Below are positions 10,277 to 20,913 of a stretch of DNA of 40,000 nucleotides, in pieces. The notes beneath the pieces were generated by a model, which was given only the letters and a program-made list of their open reading frames with translations, had not been told where the DNA came from and did not search any database. A program made the translations under genes and the position numbers. The stretch comes from Prorocentrum cordatum. Lineage: Eukaryota; Sar; Dinophyceae; Prorocentrales; Prorocentraceae. The stretch spans positions 120,001 through 160,000 of the forward strand of contig CAUYUJ010017844.1 in the NCBI GenBank assembly GCA_963575745.1, in the 5' to 3' direction. Numbering within the stretch: the stretch's first letter is position 1; each line of letters begins with the position of its first letter.

Positions 10277-11465
10277 TCATCCAACCCCTTCAGTCACTCC
10301 AATCGTTGACTGATGTGACAAATTGACAGGCCATCTGCGAACATAATCGGGCCCAACTGGAAGACATGTCTTCCTCTTCTTGCCCGGCGATGTCGGTTTG
10401 AACTCAGGGCGCTTTTCTCTTAGTGCTTTCTCCCAATGGACCGCGGGGGAAACGGCGGTTATTACGTTAACAGGTTCCACTGATCGCGCCCGGTTCTTGA
10501 TTGAACTCTTAGCTGTGCCAAGTCCAACCGGCCCCCCTGCGTCGCTCGGACACAGCGCGGCTGCGCCGGCAGGGCTAGCGGTTGATGCCGCTCGAGCGGG
10601 GCTGACCTGCAATTGGCCATCTTGCCTAGTCACCGGCCGTTCCCCCGAGGCTCGCCATACCGTCCGCTTGGCAGACTGAGCGGGGGATCGAAAGCTGGGT
10701 TGAGATGCTTCCAAAGTATCTATCGCTTGTTGCAGAAACTGGTCAATGAGGATCTTTTCTCCGGCACGACGCACGTCTCTTCCCTCGGGGGGCATGCCGG
10801 GGCTGCGAGGCAAGCCTTTGAAGAAAGAAATGGAATTCGCTCCATTGCAAATGTCTCATACCCTTTTACTTTCGAGATGAAATCTCTCCACTCTTGTGAG
10901 AACAAAGAATGTCGCGCTCCTTGTCCTGCACCAGTCGCGGTGACAGGGAATTGCGCAAGCTGATCAGCGAAAGTGAGCGTTTCCATTATCGAAGTCGGAG
11001 TACCGTTCTCAGTAGGACACCAGTTGGTCCAATACGATACATGTTCCACATATGTAGCTTCTGTCTTCGCAAACACGTCTTCTCGCAGTTCGTTTTCGCA
11101 GATCCACCCCTGGGCGGCTGAGTCGCCGAAGGGTTGCCAGAAGGACCAGGCAGCAAGCTTTGCTGCTTTCATCATGTGATCAACCATTATTTCACCCCCT
11201 TGATCTCTGACCATCGCACCATCTCTGTCCAATGTGCAAGACTCATGTTTACCAACAAAATGGCATGCATCGCGCGGGGTGTGACGCAATTTCCGATACA
11301 AGCAAGCGTCGTCCAGAATCATTTGTTAAGCTGAATTCCCGCAGCCTTGCATCGTTCAATGCGCTGATTCACGCGTGCCCGCGGCAAAGTGGCAATGTCA
11401 TCCCACGCGGCGTTCATCTTGAATGTACCACTCTCCGATTGCCAACACCGATGATCCCCGCCAAG
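10277..11465 (-). pseudogene. Accessory segment, unrecognised, at least two frameshifts
   Basis: Minus-strand pieces in order: NAAWDDIATLPRARVNQRIE (about 11330-11420), then 10720-11322 (DDACLYRKLRHTPRDACHFV, AAKLAAWSFWQPFGDSAAQG, FADQLAQFPVTATGAGQGAR, FSQEWRDFISKVKGYETFA), then a frame change near 10800 to 10277-10813 (EGRDVRRAGEKILIDQFLQQ followed by an Arg/Ser/Pro tail). A hairpin core lies at 10558-10568 in the Ala/Gly tail. No family recognised. Confidence 0.4.
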
Positions 11466-11730
11466 GTAAAATAAATTGATCGCTCCCGTCTTGAACGACT
11501 CACCGCCTCATCGATCATTCTCTCGGCTGTTTCAAAGAGGGGGCCGAGCAATGCAATTAGCATTTGAAGCTCAGCATTCCCTTCCCCTTCTTCATTCCGC
11601 CCAGTCCCATGGTCTTGCAGTTGTTCCGATTACAAATATAGTTCATGGACCAAGATATATATTGCACTGGCGCGCGTTGGCCCGGGATGTAATTGCCCGT
11701 GTGGTTGGAAACCTGATCATTCCACAAATC
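11466..11730 (-). other. Accessory region with several in-frame stops
   Basis: The frame of the 11731-12276 segment continues here as LWNDQVSNHTGNYIPGQRAP and VQYIYLGP, separated by stop codons. This is probably the same protein after nonsense mutations. No family recognised. Confidence 0.3.
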
Positions 11731-12276
11731 TTAGTTCATCATGTGATGCAGGAGCGTTGGTCCGCACGCGCCCACCTTTATATCTGCGCCCGTGCCCTGG
11801 AGACTCCCCCGCATGAAATATTGCGGGCCCGCAGAGCCACCAAGTCTCTTGTCTTGTACAACACTTAACTTACTCGTCGAATCAGAGACTACATGGATGG
11901 CAGCGCTCCAAAATATGTGCCCTTTGAGAAAGGTTTGGGCCAGAGGCCGGAAGAAATCCCGCGGGCGTCTACCGGTCCGCATCATGGCGGCCAGATCCCC
12001 CCCACTAGGGAATCCACCCGTGACCATGCACCTCTGCCAATTTCGTAAAATGGCTTGACACATCTTCTGTTTATTAAGCCATCCCAGCGACACGTGAAGG
12101 GCAGGATCGACTACGTCAGCACACAGCGTGACTATCTCCTTACTACAACGAGCCCATTCATCTGGTACTTCATCGTCGTTCAGGGGCGCGGCTGTGCCGG
12201 CCCCTGTTTGCTCCCTGTGTTGTAGCACATTCCATGCGCCACGCGCCAAATAGGGCGCGTCGGACTCACCGCCCAT
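11731..12276 (-). pseudogene. Accessory segment, 181-codon open stretch, unrecognised
   Basis: Contains VPDEWARCSKEIVTLCADVV, DPALHVSLGWLNKQKMCQAI, MMRTGRRPRDFFRPLAQTFL and GHIFWSAAIHVVSDSTSKL. It is protein-like and free of low complexity. A hairpin with CAGGGGC/GCCCCTG arms (12181-12206) encodes the linker GAGTAAP near its start; another core is at 12409-12419 just upstream. No family recognised. Confidence 0.4.
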
Positions 12277-12431
12277 TCCTCCCGGAAGAGGATGTTCAGG
12301 TGGGCCCGAATCTGGAGGTTGAACAACACCTCCACCCCCATTCGGCGCGCCAGGGTTCTGTCAGGTGTGTCCACCGCCGGACCCCGGTCCAGGCGATATT
12401 CCAACCCCCGGCTGTGCCGGCGGTGGTATAA

Positions 12432-13296
12432 TTAGAAGCAACCGCCTCCCCACGGTGCATCAACGGGCACATCGGAAAGTGAAATGTCCGAAGGGATCGC
12501 TTCCTCCTCAGCGTGTATGGGCTCAGTTTCGGCCACCTGGACTGGCCTCGATTCTTCGTCGTCGCCCATTCGCTTCAGCGGAGGGTTCGTCCCTTGAGTC
12601 AAAACACGGTCTCCCCTCGAGAGCGGCTCTCCTCGCTCGGACGGATGCGCCGCCGAGTGGAGTTTGGCCCTCTTGGTTGAGAGTTCCTCCTGCAACTTGT
12701 TCCACACATGGTGTCTACCCAGGGCTTCCCCATTCAGCACTTGCGTGGCTAAATTTATGTTTGCGTTGGGTTTTCCTCTGACCACTGGAAGCGCAAAATG
12801 AGCGCCCCACCCATCAACAGCGGGGCTGCGTGAAGGCCTATTTTGGACGGCCCCCAAAACGTTCACGGAGACAACTTGGTCCGCGCGTCGGTGAATGGTT
12901 TTAATTAATTGTGACGTCATATCCTGCCTCCGTCATAGCGGCCCCAAGAACCGGTCCACTCATTTCCCCGTGATCGCAAAAACGGACAGGTCTGCTCTTC
13001 GGGCCCCCTGGAGGCCTGGTGTAGAATCTACATCTCAGTGTCGCGCTCACATCAACGTGGGACCGGAAGTACTGACATTCCTTGATTTGCGCGAGATCTG
13101 GAGGCGGACCATCAAAATTGCTTCTGAAATTGCGTGGCGAGTCCTGTTTACGTGCTACCAGAAAGGCCCATGGGTCCACATACGTTTTATTGTACAACCG
13201 CTGAATTACTGACTCATTGGATGTCTTCAATTCCTCATTGGGTACACTCGCAATATTGACCGTCCGAGAATACTTGATCCCACTCCGAGTCATCAC
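12432..13296 (-). pseudogene. Accessory segment, two overlapping frames, unrecognised
   Basis: First frame (12901-13296): SRTVNIASVPNEELKTSNES, VIQRLYNKTYVDPWAFLVAR, RPVRFCDHGEMSGPVLGAAM. It stops at 12901 where the second frame (12432-12920) takes over: IKTIHRRADQVVSVNVLGAV, VDGWGAHFALPVVRGKPNAN, then an acidic Pro/Ser tail. The short overlap suggests a one-base frameshift in what was one domain, or a programmed overlap. No family recognised. Confidence 0.4.
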
Positions 13297-13513
13297 AACC
13301 TGCTGTATCCACCGTCCGCGACGAATTTGCGGTACTTTTTCGCCACAAAGAAACTCTTTGTCATCCTCCTCTGATTCTAAATTATATGTGTGTTCTAGCT
13401 CAACGCTGGTCCACTCTTCGTTCGTTCAGCTCAATACCGGAATGCTCCGTGACAATCACCTCAGTAGCGCCCAGAATATTCGGGCACGCTCCGTTGCGTA
13501 TATTACCGGTACC

Positions 13514-14092
13514 TTAAGCTTCCCTTTCGGCTTTGTCTCGGCAGCCCTTTTTTGCAATCCTGGTCGGGCCGTTTGGAAGGGGCTCGCGTTTGAGGCAACC
13601 GTCGTCATGAGTAGAAAGATCAGTATCATCATCGCTTCTGTCGGAGCTATCCCGACAAGCCTTGCAACAATGATCTGGGCAATCTACCTTCTCGTAGTTT
13701 TCCCTCGGCTGTGCCGCCATCTGTTCCTTCGTCTGCTCATCGGACGGTTCTTTGTCGTCCGTGGTATTCACCTCCGACCGTGTCCAGGTGATCCCCGCGA
13801 GGTATATGCACCCTTTTGTTTTGCACAGAGAGAACCACCTTTCCTTCCAAGTCACCTCGAGCGGTTGCATCGCCGAGAGACCAAGGATCTGTCGTCGCGA
13901 ACGGGGGGGCGGCCGAAAGGCAACAGGCTGGCGCCCGCGGCCCGCAAGGGGGAAGCGGCCGCAGCTACGCGGCGGCTCCGCCGAGGGGGGGGCGCGGCCG
14001 ACGGCGGCCCCATCCCTGCTCACGAGAGAAAACGGCAGCGGCACATACATCATGCTGAGGAGGAGAAAGATCAAGGCAGGAGTGCGATGCAG
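13514..14092 (-). pseudogene. Linker after methyltransferase-like domain, acidic with Cys/His cluster
   Basis: Follows the methyltransferase-like domain. The readable end contains GCIYLAGITWTRSEVNTTDD and DCPDHCCKACRDSSDRSDDD, the latter a possible zinc site, then a basic tail. The part at 13890-14040 is very GC-rich and of low complexity (translation Arg/Pro/Gly) and may be an expansion. Confidence 0.35.
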
Positions 14093-14674
14093 CGCGCGCA
14101 AGAGCAACATTAATCTGTCCTGCAAATTCGTCCGTGCAATCTCCCGCAAGCTTGCAATCCTTACCACGCGCCTCCACGCGTGCATGCGCGCCGTCACACT
14201 TCCGCTCCGGGCCACTGGTCACAATGTTGGATGTGTAAGCAATGGTCCACGGCTGCTTCATGAAATCCCCTTCTCTATCAACCAATCCATACGCGTATCC
14301 GTGCAATACTGTCTTATGCAGTCCTATCTCTCTCACAAATGCGTTCACTTGAGGGCCCCTCCAATACTGACACTGGCTGGGCCACTCAATGCAAAATACA
14401 CCGCCCACATCACCGACAGCGCGGGCGATCTCTCTGAAATTGCACGGGGGGAGCCTCCAGTGCACGGGATCGAACCCCAGAGCGAAATATGTTTCCCCTT
14501 GAACTCTTTGGTATCCGTGAGTGCTTTGTTTTTGCCTTCGTCAGTCCTCGTATCCTCGCTTTCGGTGCATCGTATTACCCTACACGAGTTACCAACGAAG
14601 TTTTATTGGATTACCAATTTCGCTATTTGGTCCACATCAATACTCCAGTATTCATCCTTCTCCGTTCCTATCAT
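14093..14674 (-). pseudogene. Cytosine-C5 methyltransferase-like domain fused behind RNase H, deleted and frameshifted
   Basis: The frame from 14674 reads EYWSIDVDQIAKLVIQ, a stop, then NFVGNSCRVIRCTESEDTRT and ISLWGSIPCTGGSP. At about 14465 it jumps frame to NFREIARAVGDVGGVFCIEW, PSQCQYWRGPQVNAFVREIG, LHKTVLHGYAYGLVD and MKQPWTIAYTSN. The Pro-Cys in SIPCTGGS resembles C5-methyltransferase motif IV (catalytic Cys). IEWP sits where motif VI (Glu) is expected. From memory, dinoflagellate copia polyproteins often carry this SIPCTGGS...IEWPRxCxYW region after RNase H, with some 20 to 60 residues between the two motifs; here they almost abut, so a deletion as well as a frameshift is likely. DNA methylation activity is inference. 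Confidence 0.55.
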
Positions 14675-15111
14675 TTCTGTCCATTGCTGGCTCTTTTCTC
14701 AGGCTGAGCGATCAAAGGCATCAATTTCTTGTCATCCGACTTGGCCGCAGCCGCATCAGCAATTTCGCCGCGGTACTCTTCCTGCCCCTGGGTCTCAAGA
14801 GATTGCGCATGTACATCTGAGGCGTCTGACTCACTGTGAGATATTTCAAACCCAGTCGTCATTTCTCAATGTCCTTTCAATCTTCGCTGATGGTAGCACT
14901 TCCCGGAACCATCATTGTCACTCTCGGAGGGGCGCGGGCTGTTAGCACTGCTGGCTTTGCCGGGTGCATCGCTAGCTCTTTCTCTGGTGGCTGCCGCCGA
15001 GTTTGGTGCCGGCAAAGGATGCGCATGGGCATGTACCTCACCAGGTTCGGCTTTGCCGTCAGTTGAGGTGGTTGTTATGTTGGCCATGTCTTGCATCGGC
15101 GCGGCTGTCAC
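14671..15111 (-). pseudogene. Linker between RNase H and methyltransferase-like domain
   Basis: Two successive minus-strand stretches (14866-15111 and 14671-14862), Ala/Ser/Glu/Asp-rich and without domain character, e.g. NITTTSTDGKAEPGEVHAHA and SDASDVHAQSLETQGQEEYR. A short-stem CGGC-TTT-GCCG palindrome at 15048-15058 belongs to the hairpin family. Probably an unstructured spacer. Confidence 0.35.
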
Positions 15112-15270
15112 TGGCTTACCTTAAGTGACTCTCTTCTTCTGATGCATCTTTCTGCTCTGCAGCGCACCCCCCTGACGCACCGCAGCCTCCAGACCTATAC
15201 GTGGCTTGAGAATCCCCCCGGCTTCCAGGGGAAGTCCGTCAGTGAACGTCGATGCCAGATAGTCTCGATG

Positions 15271-16177
15271 TCAGTTGACTTTCCAAAACTTAGGGGTAAA
15301 AATGTTAGCGAGGTAAGGTACCTTGACCCATGCAAGAGGATCGGTAAAACGTTTTGCGCCGATGTCGGCGGCTTCGCCCTGGGTGCGTTCGCACTGTAAA
15401 CTAACCGCTCCACGGGTAAACTGTTCAGAAATTGCAACAACATCTATACGGTGGGTTCTCGGAAGGCGCATCAATTGCATCGAACCTCTCGCTTTTATCA
15501 CCATGCATACTGCTTGGTTATCGTCCATAAATGTGCATTTGACTTCTGGTTTTAGCTGAATTTCCCGCAGCGGCAGGGCTGGCAGCAACTCAGTTCGTTC
15601 GTAAAGCCAGATCTGCGGCAAAAAAATATGCCTCAAGTGTGCTATGGGACACGCGAGTTTGCCGACGAGAAGCCATACTCTGATCAGTTCTCGTGCATGG
15701 TGCCCATATTACCTGGCGGCTTGCACTCGCACTGCGATGCGTTCTTAAGTCGCTGGCAAGGTCTGCATCAGAGTACTGTCGGATCGTCATATCCCCCATG
15801 TTGTCGCCTACCTTTGACGTCATTTTGCATGGGGTCGTGGACTTGATGTAACATATCAAACGAAAAAGGTCAATGTCCTGTTGTTCAGGCCATTCCGTTA
15901 TGCAGCTGGCCGCGTGGCAGACCGCGCGCAATAGATCAAACCGAGCCATCCTCGCACCATATAAGACCTCCATGAGAACTTTTGCAACAATAGGCTGAAG
16001 AACTCCCGACTGCGTCGGCGGTTCAAAGTCGTCTGGACCGGGTTCCGCGGCTATGCCGGGAACCTCGCCCGGCCTGTCTGGTAAACCTGTGTCAACTCGG
16101 ATCCCGAGTGCCGCTGCTATGGCCTCCTCAGCCGGAGAATGTATTTCTCCTCTTGGACCTCCCTGTCTATCTAACAA
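15271..16177 (-). pseudogene. Copia reverse transcriptase tail and RNase H
   Basis: On the minus strand, GVLQPIVAKVLMEVLYGARM and DLFRLICYIKSTTPCKM match the region joining reverse transcriptase to RNase H. RNase H follows: IRQYSDADLASDLRTHRSAS (first Asp), SRRQTRVSHSTLEAYFFAAD (Glu) and, after a frameshift near 15610, EVKCTFMDDNQAVCMVIKA (second Asp), RTHRIDVVAISEQFTRGAVS and EAADIGAKRFTDPLAWVKV. These correspond to the yaDaDwAg, StxEAE, DNqaA, tKHIdi and ADIlTK motifs of Ty1/copia. The acidic residues survive but the frame is broken. A GGTTCC-CGGC-TAT-GCCG-GGAACC-type hairpin (16041-16064) encodes PGIAAEP in the linker ahead of RNase H. Confidence 0.85.
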
Positions 16178-17432
16178 TCAGTCAGCTCGGGGCCAAAGGG
16201 GGTACCAACAGCATGGCATGTAGCAGGGTCGGTATCGGTTAGTTGTGCATAGAGTGTCACACAAGATTCAAAGAACTCAATCATATCGTACTCAATGGCT
16301 CTGACCATTGTCGGCTGTCTAGGTTGATATGGCTTAGTCGGCTGCGCCGCTGAGTCACCCCCCGCTTCCTCGTCATCACTCTCCACCTGTTGTCCTGAGG
16401 TGTGCGTTTTCTTCACCTTCGGTGGTGGGGGATCAAGGACGGCCGGTAATTTCCCCTGCCATTCACCGCATTGCGTAAACGAATGATGCTCACATCCCAA
16501 AGATCACCCTATGTTAGTTGGTGGGTCGATCTCGATGCCCTTAGGGCAGCATCCGGAGGCTTCTTGCATGAGTCGCCACCCTTTTTCGAAGTTCGCTTTT
16601 GGTCCCGACAGTTTGAAATCGCCAACGTAAATACTATGGAACAGGCGCAGTTTTGTATGGAAGTTACAACTACGCCAAGGACTACATTTGATGAAACCTT
16701 TGGATATCACGTGCCCCTCACAATGCTGTTCCCAGCGTCCACCAAAGTCAGGATGTCCGTAAAAAAGAAGGTTAAGGGGCACACGGGATTTCGCTTGTCT
16801 CTCCAAGCGGGTGGCCACCCGTCTCTTGGCAGGAAAACCCATGCCGGAGTCCCCCTGATTTGGACTGAGTGTAAGCCTGTTTGGCATCCGCTCGTTGAAC
16901 GTCACACCCCTCGAACAGGCCACAAGTATCCGCCGCCTTGCCGGCCTGCAGTGGCCAGGCTGCTTGAAAGCTCCTGAAATAAAGCTACGCGTCACCTCTG
17001 ATCTCTAACGTCAAACCCATCACAAACAACTCGGCCTTTACATTTGCGGTCTGCGTGCCCGACTGGGACTTCTGAGACCTGTTCTACCACAATGGCAAAC
17101 AGGCGTCCGAGATGGGTCGCTTGTCCTTTTCGCTGCCGAGCTACGCCGTTGAATTCCATCACGCCTGACTCATCCCAAGCGCCAATGCTTCTTAACCGCT
17201 CACATTCGGCTTGCAATGCTTTGCGGGAGTCTTGGTTCACCGCAGCTTCGGCCTTGGACACGGTTCGCGCCGCGGCTGCTATGCTCCGCGGTGGATTTAC
17301 CTCGAATGGAAATTCGCAATCTTGTTCTACACTTCGAATATCATCGGTAAACGGGTTGCATCGGCAGTCCGCATCGAGACTTTCTTTTTCACGATGTGGC
17401 GGAAGAGATGATTCAGATGACTGCAATGGCAT
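16171..17432 (-). pseudogene. Copia reverse transcriptase, inactivated
   Basis: The N-terminal part (16992-17432) has SRKALQAECERLRSIGAWDE and DRKCKGRVVCDGFDVRDQ, matching the start of copia reverse transcriptase (HPDRKFKGRVV-like). In a second frame, GLFEGCDVQRADAKQAYTQS carries catalytic motif A (Asp at 16886-16888). In a third frame (16504-16995), NLLFYGHPDFGGRWEQHC precedes LRLFHSIYVGDFKLSGPK. The YVDD box is YVGD (16618-16629), an Asp-to-Gly change that should abolish catalysis. The tail RAIEYDMIEFFESCVTLYAQ (16171-16500) leads into the RNase H entry. At least three frameshifts are needed to read it through. Confidence 0.85.
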
Positions 17433-17534
17433 ACGGGGTACGCTACGTCGCGAAGCGGCGGCCGCCAGACTCGAAGCCTGGCAGTTCCCGCTTGACTTTA
17501 ACAGCTTTTAGGTGTTAGGTCCTCTCCGACTGTG

Positions 17535-18250
17535 TCGGGAGGAACCCCATCTCGCATAATTGCCCCACCATACCAAGTCTGCTTCCACCATAGTTATTCA
17601 TCGTCGGAGGTGCCCTGGTCACTCCCAGAGCCTGTATATGTGGAGAGTTCCTCTGCCGCTCCCGCAGGGCGCAGGAGCGCGCGCCAGTCTACTTCAGTTT
17701 CATCTGGCACACTCGTATATCCTTCCTTTCTTCTTCGGGTTTCAGCACCTGAATGGACGTTTCCCTCTGGATGCTCGGTGCCTGCGTTGCCGCGTTGCGC
17801 GCTCAGGAGATCGACTGCGTCGATTCCAATATCGCGAAGGAGAGCAACGCAGGGCCCCGGGTCAACAATCCCGAAGAAACCTCATTTGTCGAGTCGGAAT
17901 TGCTCCACCGCTTTCCTCCGTTCCGCATGGTTCATGTTGAACCATCGACTTGGGCGAATGCCCGGATTGGTGGAACTAGCTAGTTTCTTAAGCCATTGTG
18001 CTCCATAGCGTGGGTCTGGGTCTGTGACCCAGACTCTGGTCACGGGTACATAGTCAAGATCGCAACACAAAACGACTCTAATGCTGCTGGTTTCCCGTCT
18101 GCCGTGCAAGGGCAGTTTTCCGGTCAGTTCATCCTTGCCAGGCCCTGCAACAATAGTGTCTAAGTTCTGCGCGGTTCGGGCAAGAAGTTGCCCGGGCCCA
18201 GGCACCCTCGACCGTGGTTGTGTCATCGAGAAATTAAACTGACGATCCAA
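17535..18250 (-). pseudogene. Polyprotein linker between integrase and reverse transcriptase
   Basis: Starts as QPRSRVPGPGQLLARTAQNL and reads RVWVTDPDPRYGAQWLKKLA then FNMNHAERRKAVEQFRLDK. A TGA stop (17882-17884) follows, and the same frame continues with GIVDPGPCVALLRDIGIDAV and an acidic Ser/Thr tail (TYTGSGSDQGTSDDE). A region of this type separates integrase and reverse transcriptase in dinoflagellate copia polyproteins as I remember them. Two hairpins with CGAC/GTCG stems lie at 17812-17822 and 17521-17542. Confidence 0.5.
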
Positions 18251-18810
18251 TAATGTACATATATATATTCTATATGAGCTAGACCGAGCTTTTGCTTCGC
18301 GTCATCGTCGGGTCTCGAATCTCGCTGGGGACCCCTACCGTCAGGTACCACAGGCACGTCATCCACAATGACTCCCCCCGGACCATCGTCATCGAAATCG
18401 GCATCATCTCTTGGTGGTGGTGCGGCCTCGCCTCGTGCCGGAGGCGGTGTTTTCGGAGCACCTGGATCCCCGTCACCAAACGACTGTGTCGCCTGTGATC
18501 CTAATCTGGCCCCTTGACCGGCTGGGCCGTAAGAGGGGCCGCTGGTTTGAATAACGACGCTTTTGACCTTTGTCTGTGCAATCTCATATGCTTCACGCAT
18601 AGGAAATTTAGGTTCTTGGTCCGGCGCAGTACCGTCCAAAATACGGCTGTAAACTTCATCTGACTTCTCGATGGTCGGGCGCTTGCCAGCTGGCGCCCGC
18701 CCGGCCTCCATGTTCAGATCGTCGAGTTGTCGCAATGGTGTCACGTAGCTCTCCGGTCCAACCATGCCCCCCGCTTTGTGCACATAGCCGAGGTAGATCC
18801 CCGCAACCAT
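18223..18810 (-). pseudogene. Integrase C-terminal extension and acidic linker
   Basis: Begins VAGIYLGYVHKAGGMVGPES, matching the conserved GIFLGY-type segment that follows the integrase core in copia elements. It then enters an Asp/Gly/Pro-rich linker (DADFDDDGPGGVIVDDVPVV). It overlaps the integrase frame at 18741-18810, so a frameshift lies there. A hairpin with GGCCCCT/AGGGGCC arms (18508-18540) encodes SYGPAGQG. Confidence 0.6.
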
Positions 18811-19669
18811 CGCCCCGCCTGTTTTGGCGATCCGAAACCTAGATTTTTGGGGGGCATGAATCGAACACGGGTGCCAAATTGAAGAAGTGGGGCTGCAAAG
18901 TCATGTACGAATCTGCGCCTCCATGACGATTCACCGTCGTCAGGGATCCCTGCGTTATAGCAAAGACAGAAGCATCGGACAGCATATGTCCGAAAAGGCG
19001 GGGGAAGGCCTGCCTGCATAAGCAGTGCTCTAGTCCCCATATGAACAATTCCATTGGATCGTTCAGCGACAGCCATCAGCTTCTTGTTACCAAGGGTGGT
19101 AGGGTCATGTGCAATATTTAATTCGATGCGCGCCCGCGCAAGTTCTCTCGCACCGTCAGTATAACAGCATTCTAACTTTTCTCATTGGGCCTTGAGGCTA
19201 ATCAGAAAACTTACGTGAATCCCTGGTTTGTCGTGCACACCCTGCGCTGCTATGAAATACGTTGCCCGGTCGCGAAAAGTCACGCACGCGGTCTCGTCGT
19301 GGAGCCCCCGCGATAGGTCATCCATCGCAAGCTAGTGATCCATGGTGGCCAGGTATCCGAACGTCGTGGGATTCGCGCATGACCTCGGTACCCCCAGTCA
19401 TTGATTTTGCGCTTTCCTTCGTTGGCCTTCTTAGGAGTATGATTTAGCAAGTGTGAGAGGGAGGCCGCGCTCTTTCTGGATTGCTCCGTCGCGGAGACTG
19501 GCACCTCAACCTCAGCGCTATCTGGGTCGAATTCGGGATGTACGTCGACATCAAAGAGGCCACCTTCCCCCGAACCCCCATCTGCATCCGCGCTTTGCCC
19601 GGGCGCGGCGGCCATTGTAGTGGACCCCAGAGACCCCATGCCAATGGAGGTTCTCAGACGTAGCCGCAC
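18741..19669 (-). pseudogene. Copia integrase core (D, D, E recognisable), with stops and frameshift
   Basis: An acidic linker and the presumed GAG-pre-integrase part (SLSHLLNHTPKKANEGKRKI) come first. After a frameshift the core reads FGYLATMDH, a TAG stop (19332-19334), LAMDDLSRGLHDETACVTF, RDRATYFIAAQGVHDKPGIH, a TGA stop (19182-19184), then LECCYTDGARELARARIELN and AVAERSNGIVHMGTRALLMQ. The Asp of TMDH (19338-19340), the Asp of YTDG (19155-19157) and the Glu of VAER (19062-19064) are the likely catalytic triad. AGLPPPFRTYAVRCFCLCYN is typical of dinoflagellate copia. No intron is needed: the two halves are in one frame around the TGA. Confidence 0.8.
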
Positions 19670-19741
19670 ACCCCCCGGCTATGCCGCGGTGTGATTTCGT
19701 GCAACCAACGACTGCGTCATGACTGGGAACAGATGAGGAAT

Positions 19742-20011
19742 TCATAAACTCATGACGCCTGTTGGCGTTTTGTCCCAACCGCATTCACGAGCTGTCTGTA
19801 GCGAAAAGTAAGAATAAGTGACTGTATCCATGGAGTCCATGGCGGACGGAAATGAGTACTCGGCCGTTGTTGGCCTTCCATCAGCGTAGCCGTGGTTACC
19901 AATCACCCCATGCGTGCGCAAGTCTATTGTTACGCGACTCTGAATGGAGCGGAGCGGAGGACCTCCCGCAGATCCCACGTCATCCAGAAATGTCTTGGCG
20001 CCTGACGTCAC
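19742..20011 (-). pseudogene. Polyprotein segment between protease and integrase
   Basis: An open stretch with LRSIQSRVTIDLRTHGVIGN and SAMDSMDTVTYSYFSLQTAR. It lies where copia elements carry the protease-to-integrase connection, but I recognise no motif. A CACACC/GGTGTG-armed hairpin follows at 19667-19693. Confidence 0.4.
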
Positions 20012-20060
20012 GCTACCACCGCTCGGGAGCGGCGGGCTTTCCGGCGGCAGCCGCGCCCAT

Positions 20061-20913
20061 CTACTGACCCAGCGCCTCTCTGCCAGATAGGATCAAGTAT
20101 GGTGTCTTGCCCTCAACGACCAGGTCTACTCTGTGACCGTTGGCAGGAAGTAGGCAGGCTCGTTGGCCTGCTGGCCAGACGAAACTAAAGCCGCGATCCA
20201 TGCACCACTCTCCTACTGAGATCACCGCCGGCGTGCCCGGCATGACCAATGCTTCACGCACCCCTGAAGTTGGGGCACGCGACGCAAACTGAACCGAGGG
20301 CCCGAGAGGAACCTCCTGCAGTATTCAGGGCAAGCGAGTCTTCCAATATGTTGATCATGCCCGTTGCGCCTGCAGCTCGAATGAACCTCTCTGCGACGAG
20401 GTTGCGTCCACAGCCTGCGTCAAGTATGAACATGAGCGCGCCGAGGTGCACAAGTGCCTTCTCCCCACGCCCCGCAGCGGCTGAGCCGTCCTGGGCGGCT
20501 CGTTGATTTTCTTCAGACGCTAAACAAAGATGCCAAACTTCGCCGGCTAAATCAGGTGCCCTGAGCTTCCCATTCGGTCTGCATTCGTCGATGCTCTTCC
20601 CTTGGGAAGTTCCATCTGCTGTCGACACACGAAGGCAGCGCCCATGGGCTGTGGCGACGCGCCTTCCTGCGAGCAATAATCGGCTCACGAGCGGAGGGTG
20701 AAATTTCACACGATATCCGCATCTACCCGTCTTCGCAGGTCTGATACAGCTTTTCCCGCGAGGCTCGCAGCAAAAGGACGCGATCGCCTCCCTAGGAAAA
20801 GGATGCAACTGAACGAGAATAGCAACGAGTTTCGTCAGCGTCTCTCTGCGTTCTTGTTGTGTTTCGGAAGCGGGAACAGCTTCTTCGGAAAACTTGTGAG
20901 ATGAAGTGAACAT
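20061..20913 (-). pseudogene. Copia aspartic protease region, active-site Thr/Ser changed
   Basis: The frame 20254-20913 runs through a Cys/Arg-rich leader into ALMFILDAGCGRNLVAERFI (Asp near 20421) and DSLALNTAGGSSRALGSV. These match the protease pattern DTGCGxxLI...TANG of dinoflagellate copia elements. The canonical Asp-Thr/Ser-Gly is Asp-Ala-Gly here, which should weaken or abolish activity. After a frameshift near 20258 it continues as GTPAVISVGEWCMDRGFSFV and KTPYLILSGREALGQ (20061-20261), also conserved in that family. A hairpin core (20478-20488) lies in the Ala/Gly linker just before the active site. Confidence 0.75.

Noticed and set aside
19140-19215. Possible intron in the integrase (GTAAGT at about 19215 and TTAG before YTDG)
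   Set aside because: The sequence on both sides is in one frame across the supposed intron, interrupted only by a single TGA; removing it would break the frame of the YTDG motif.
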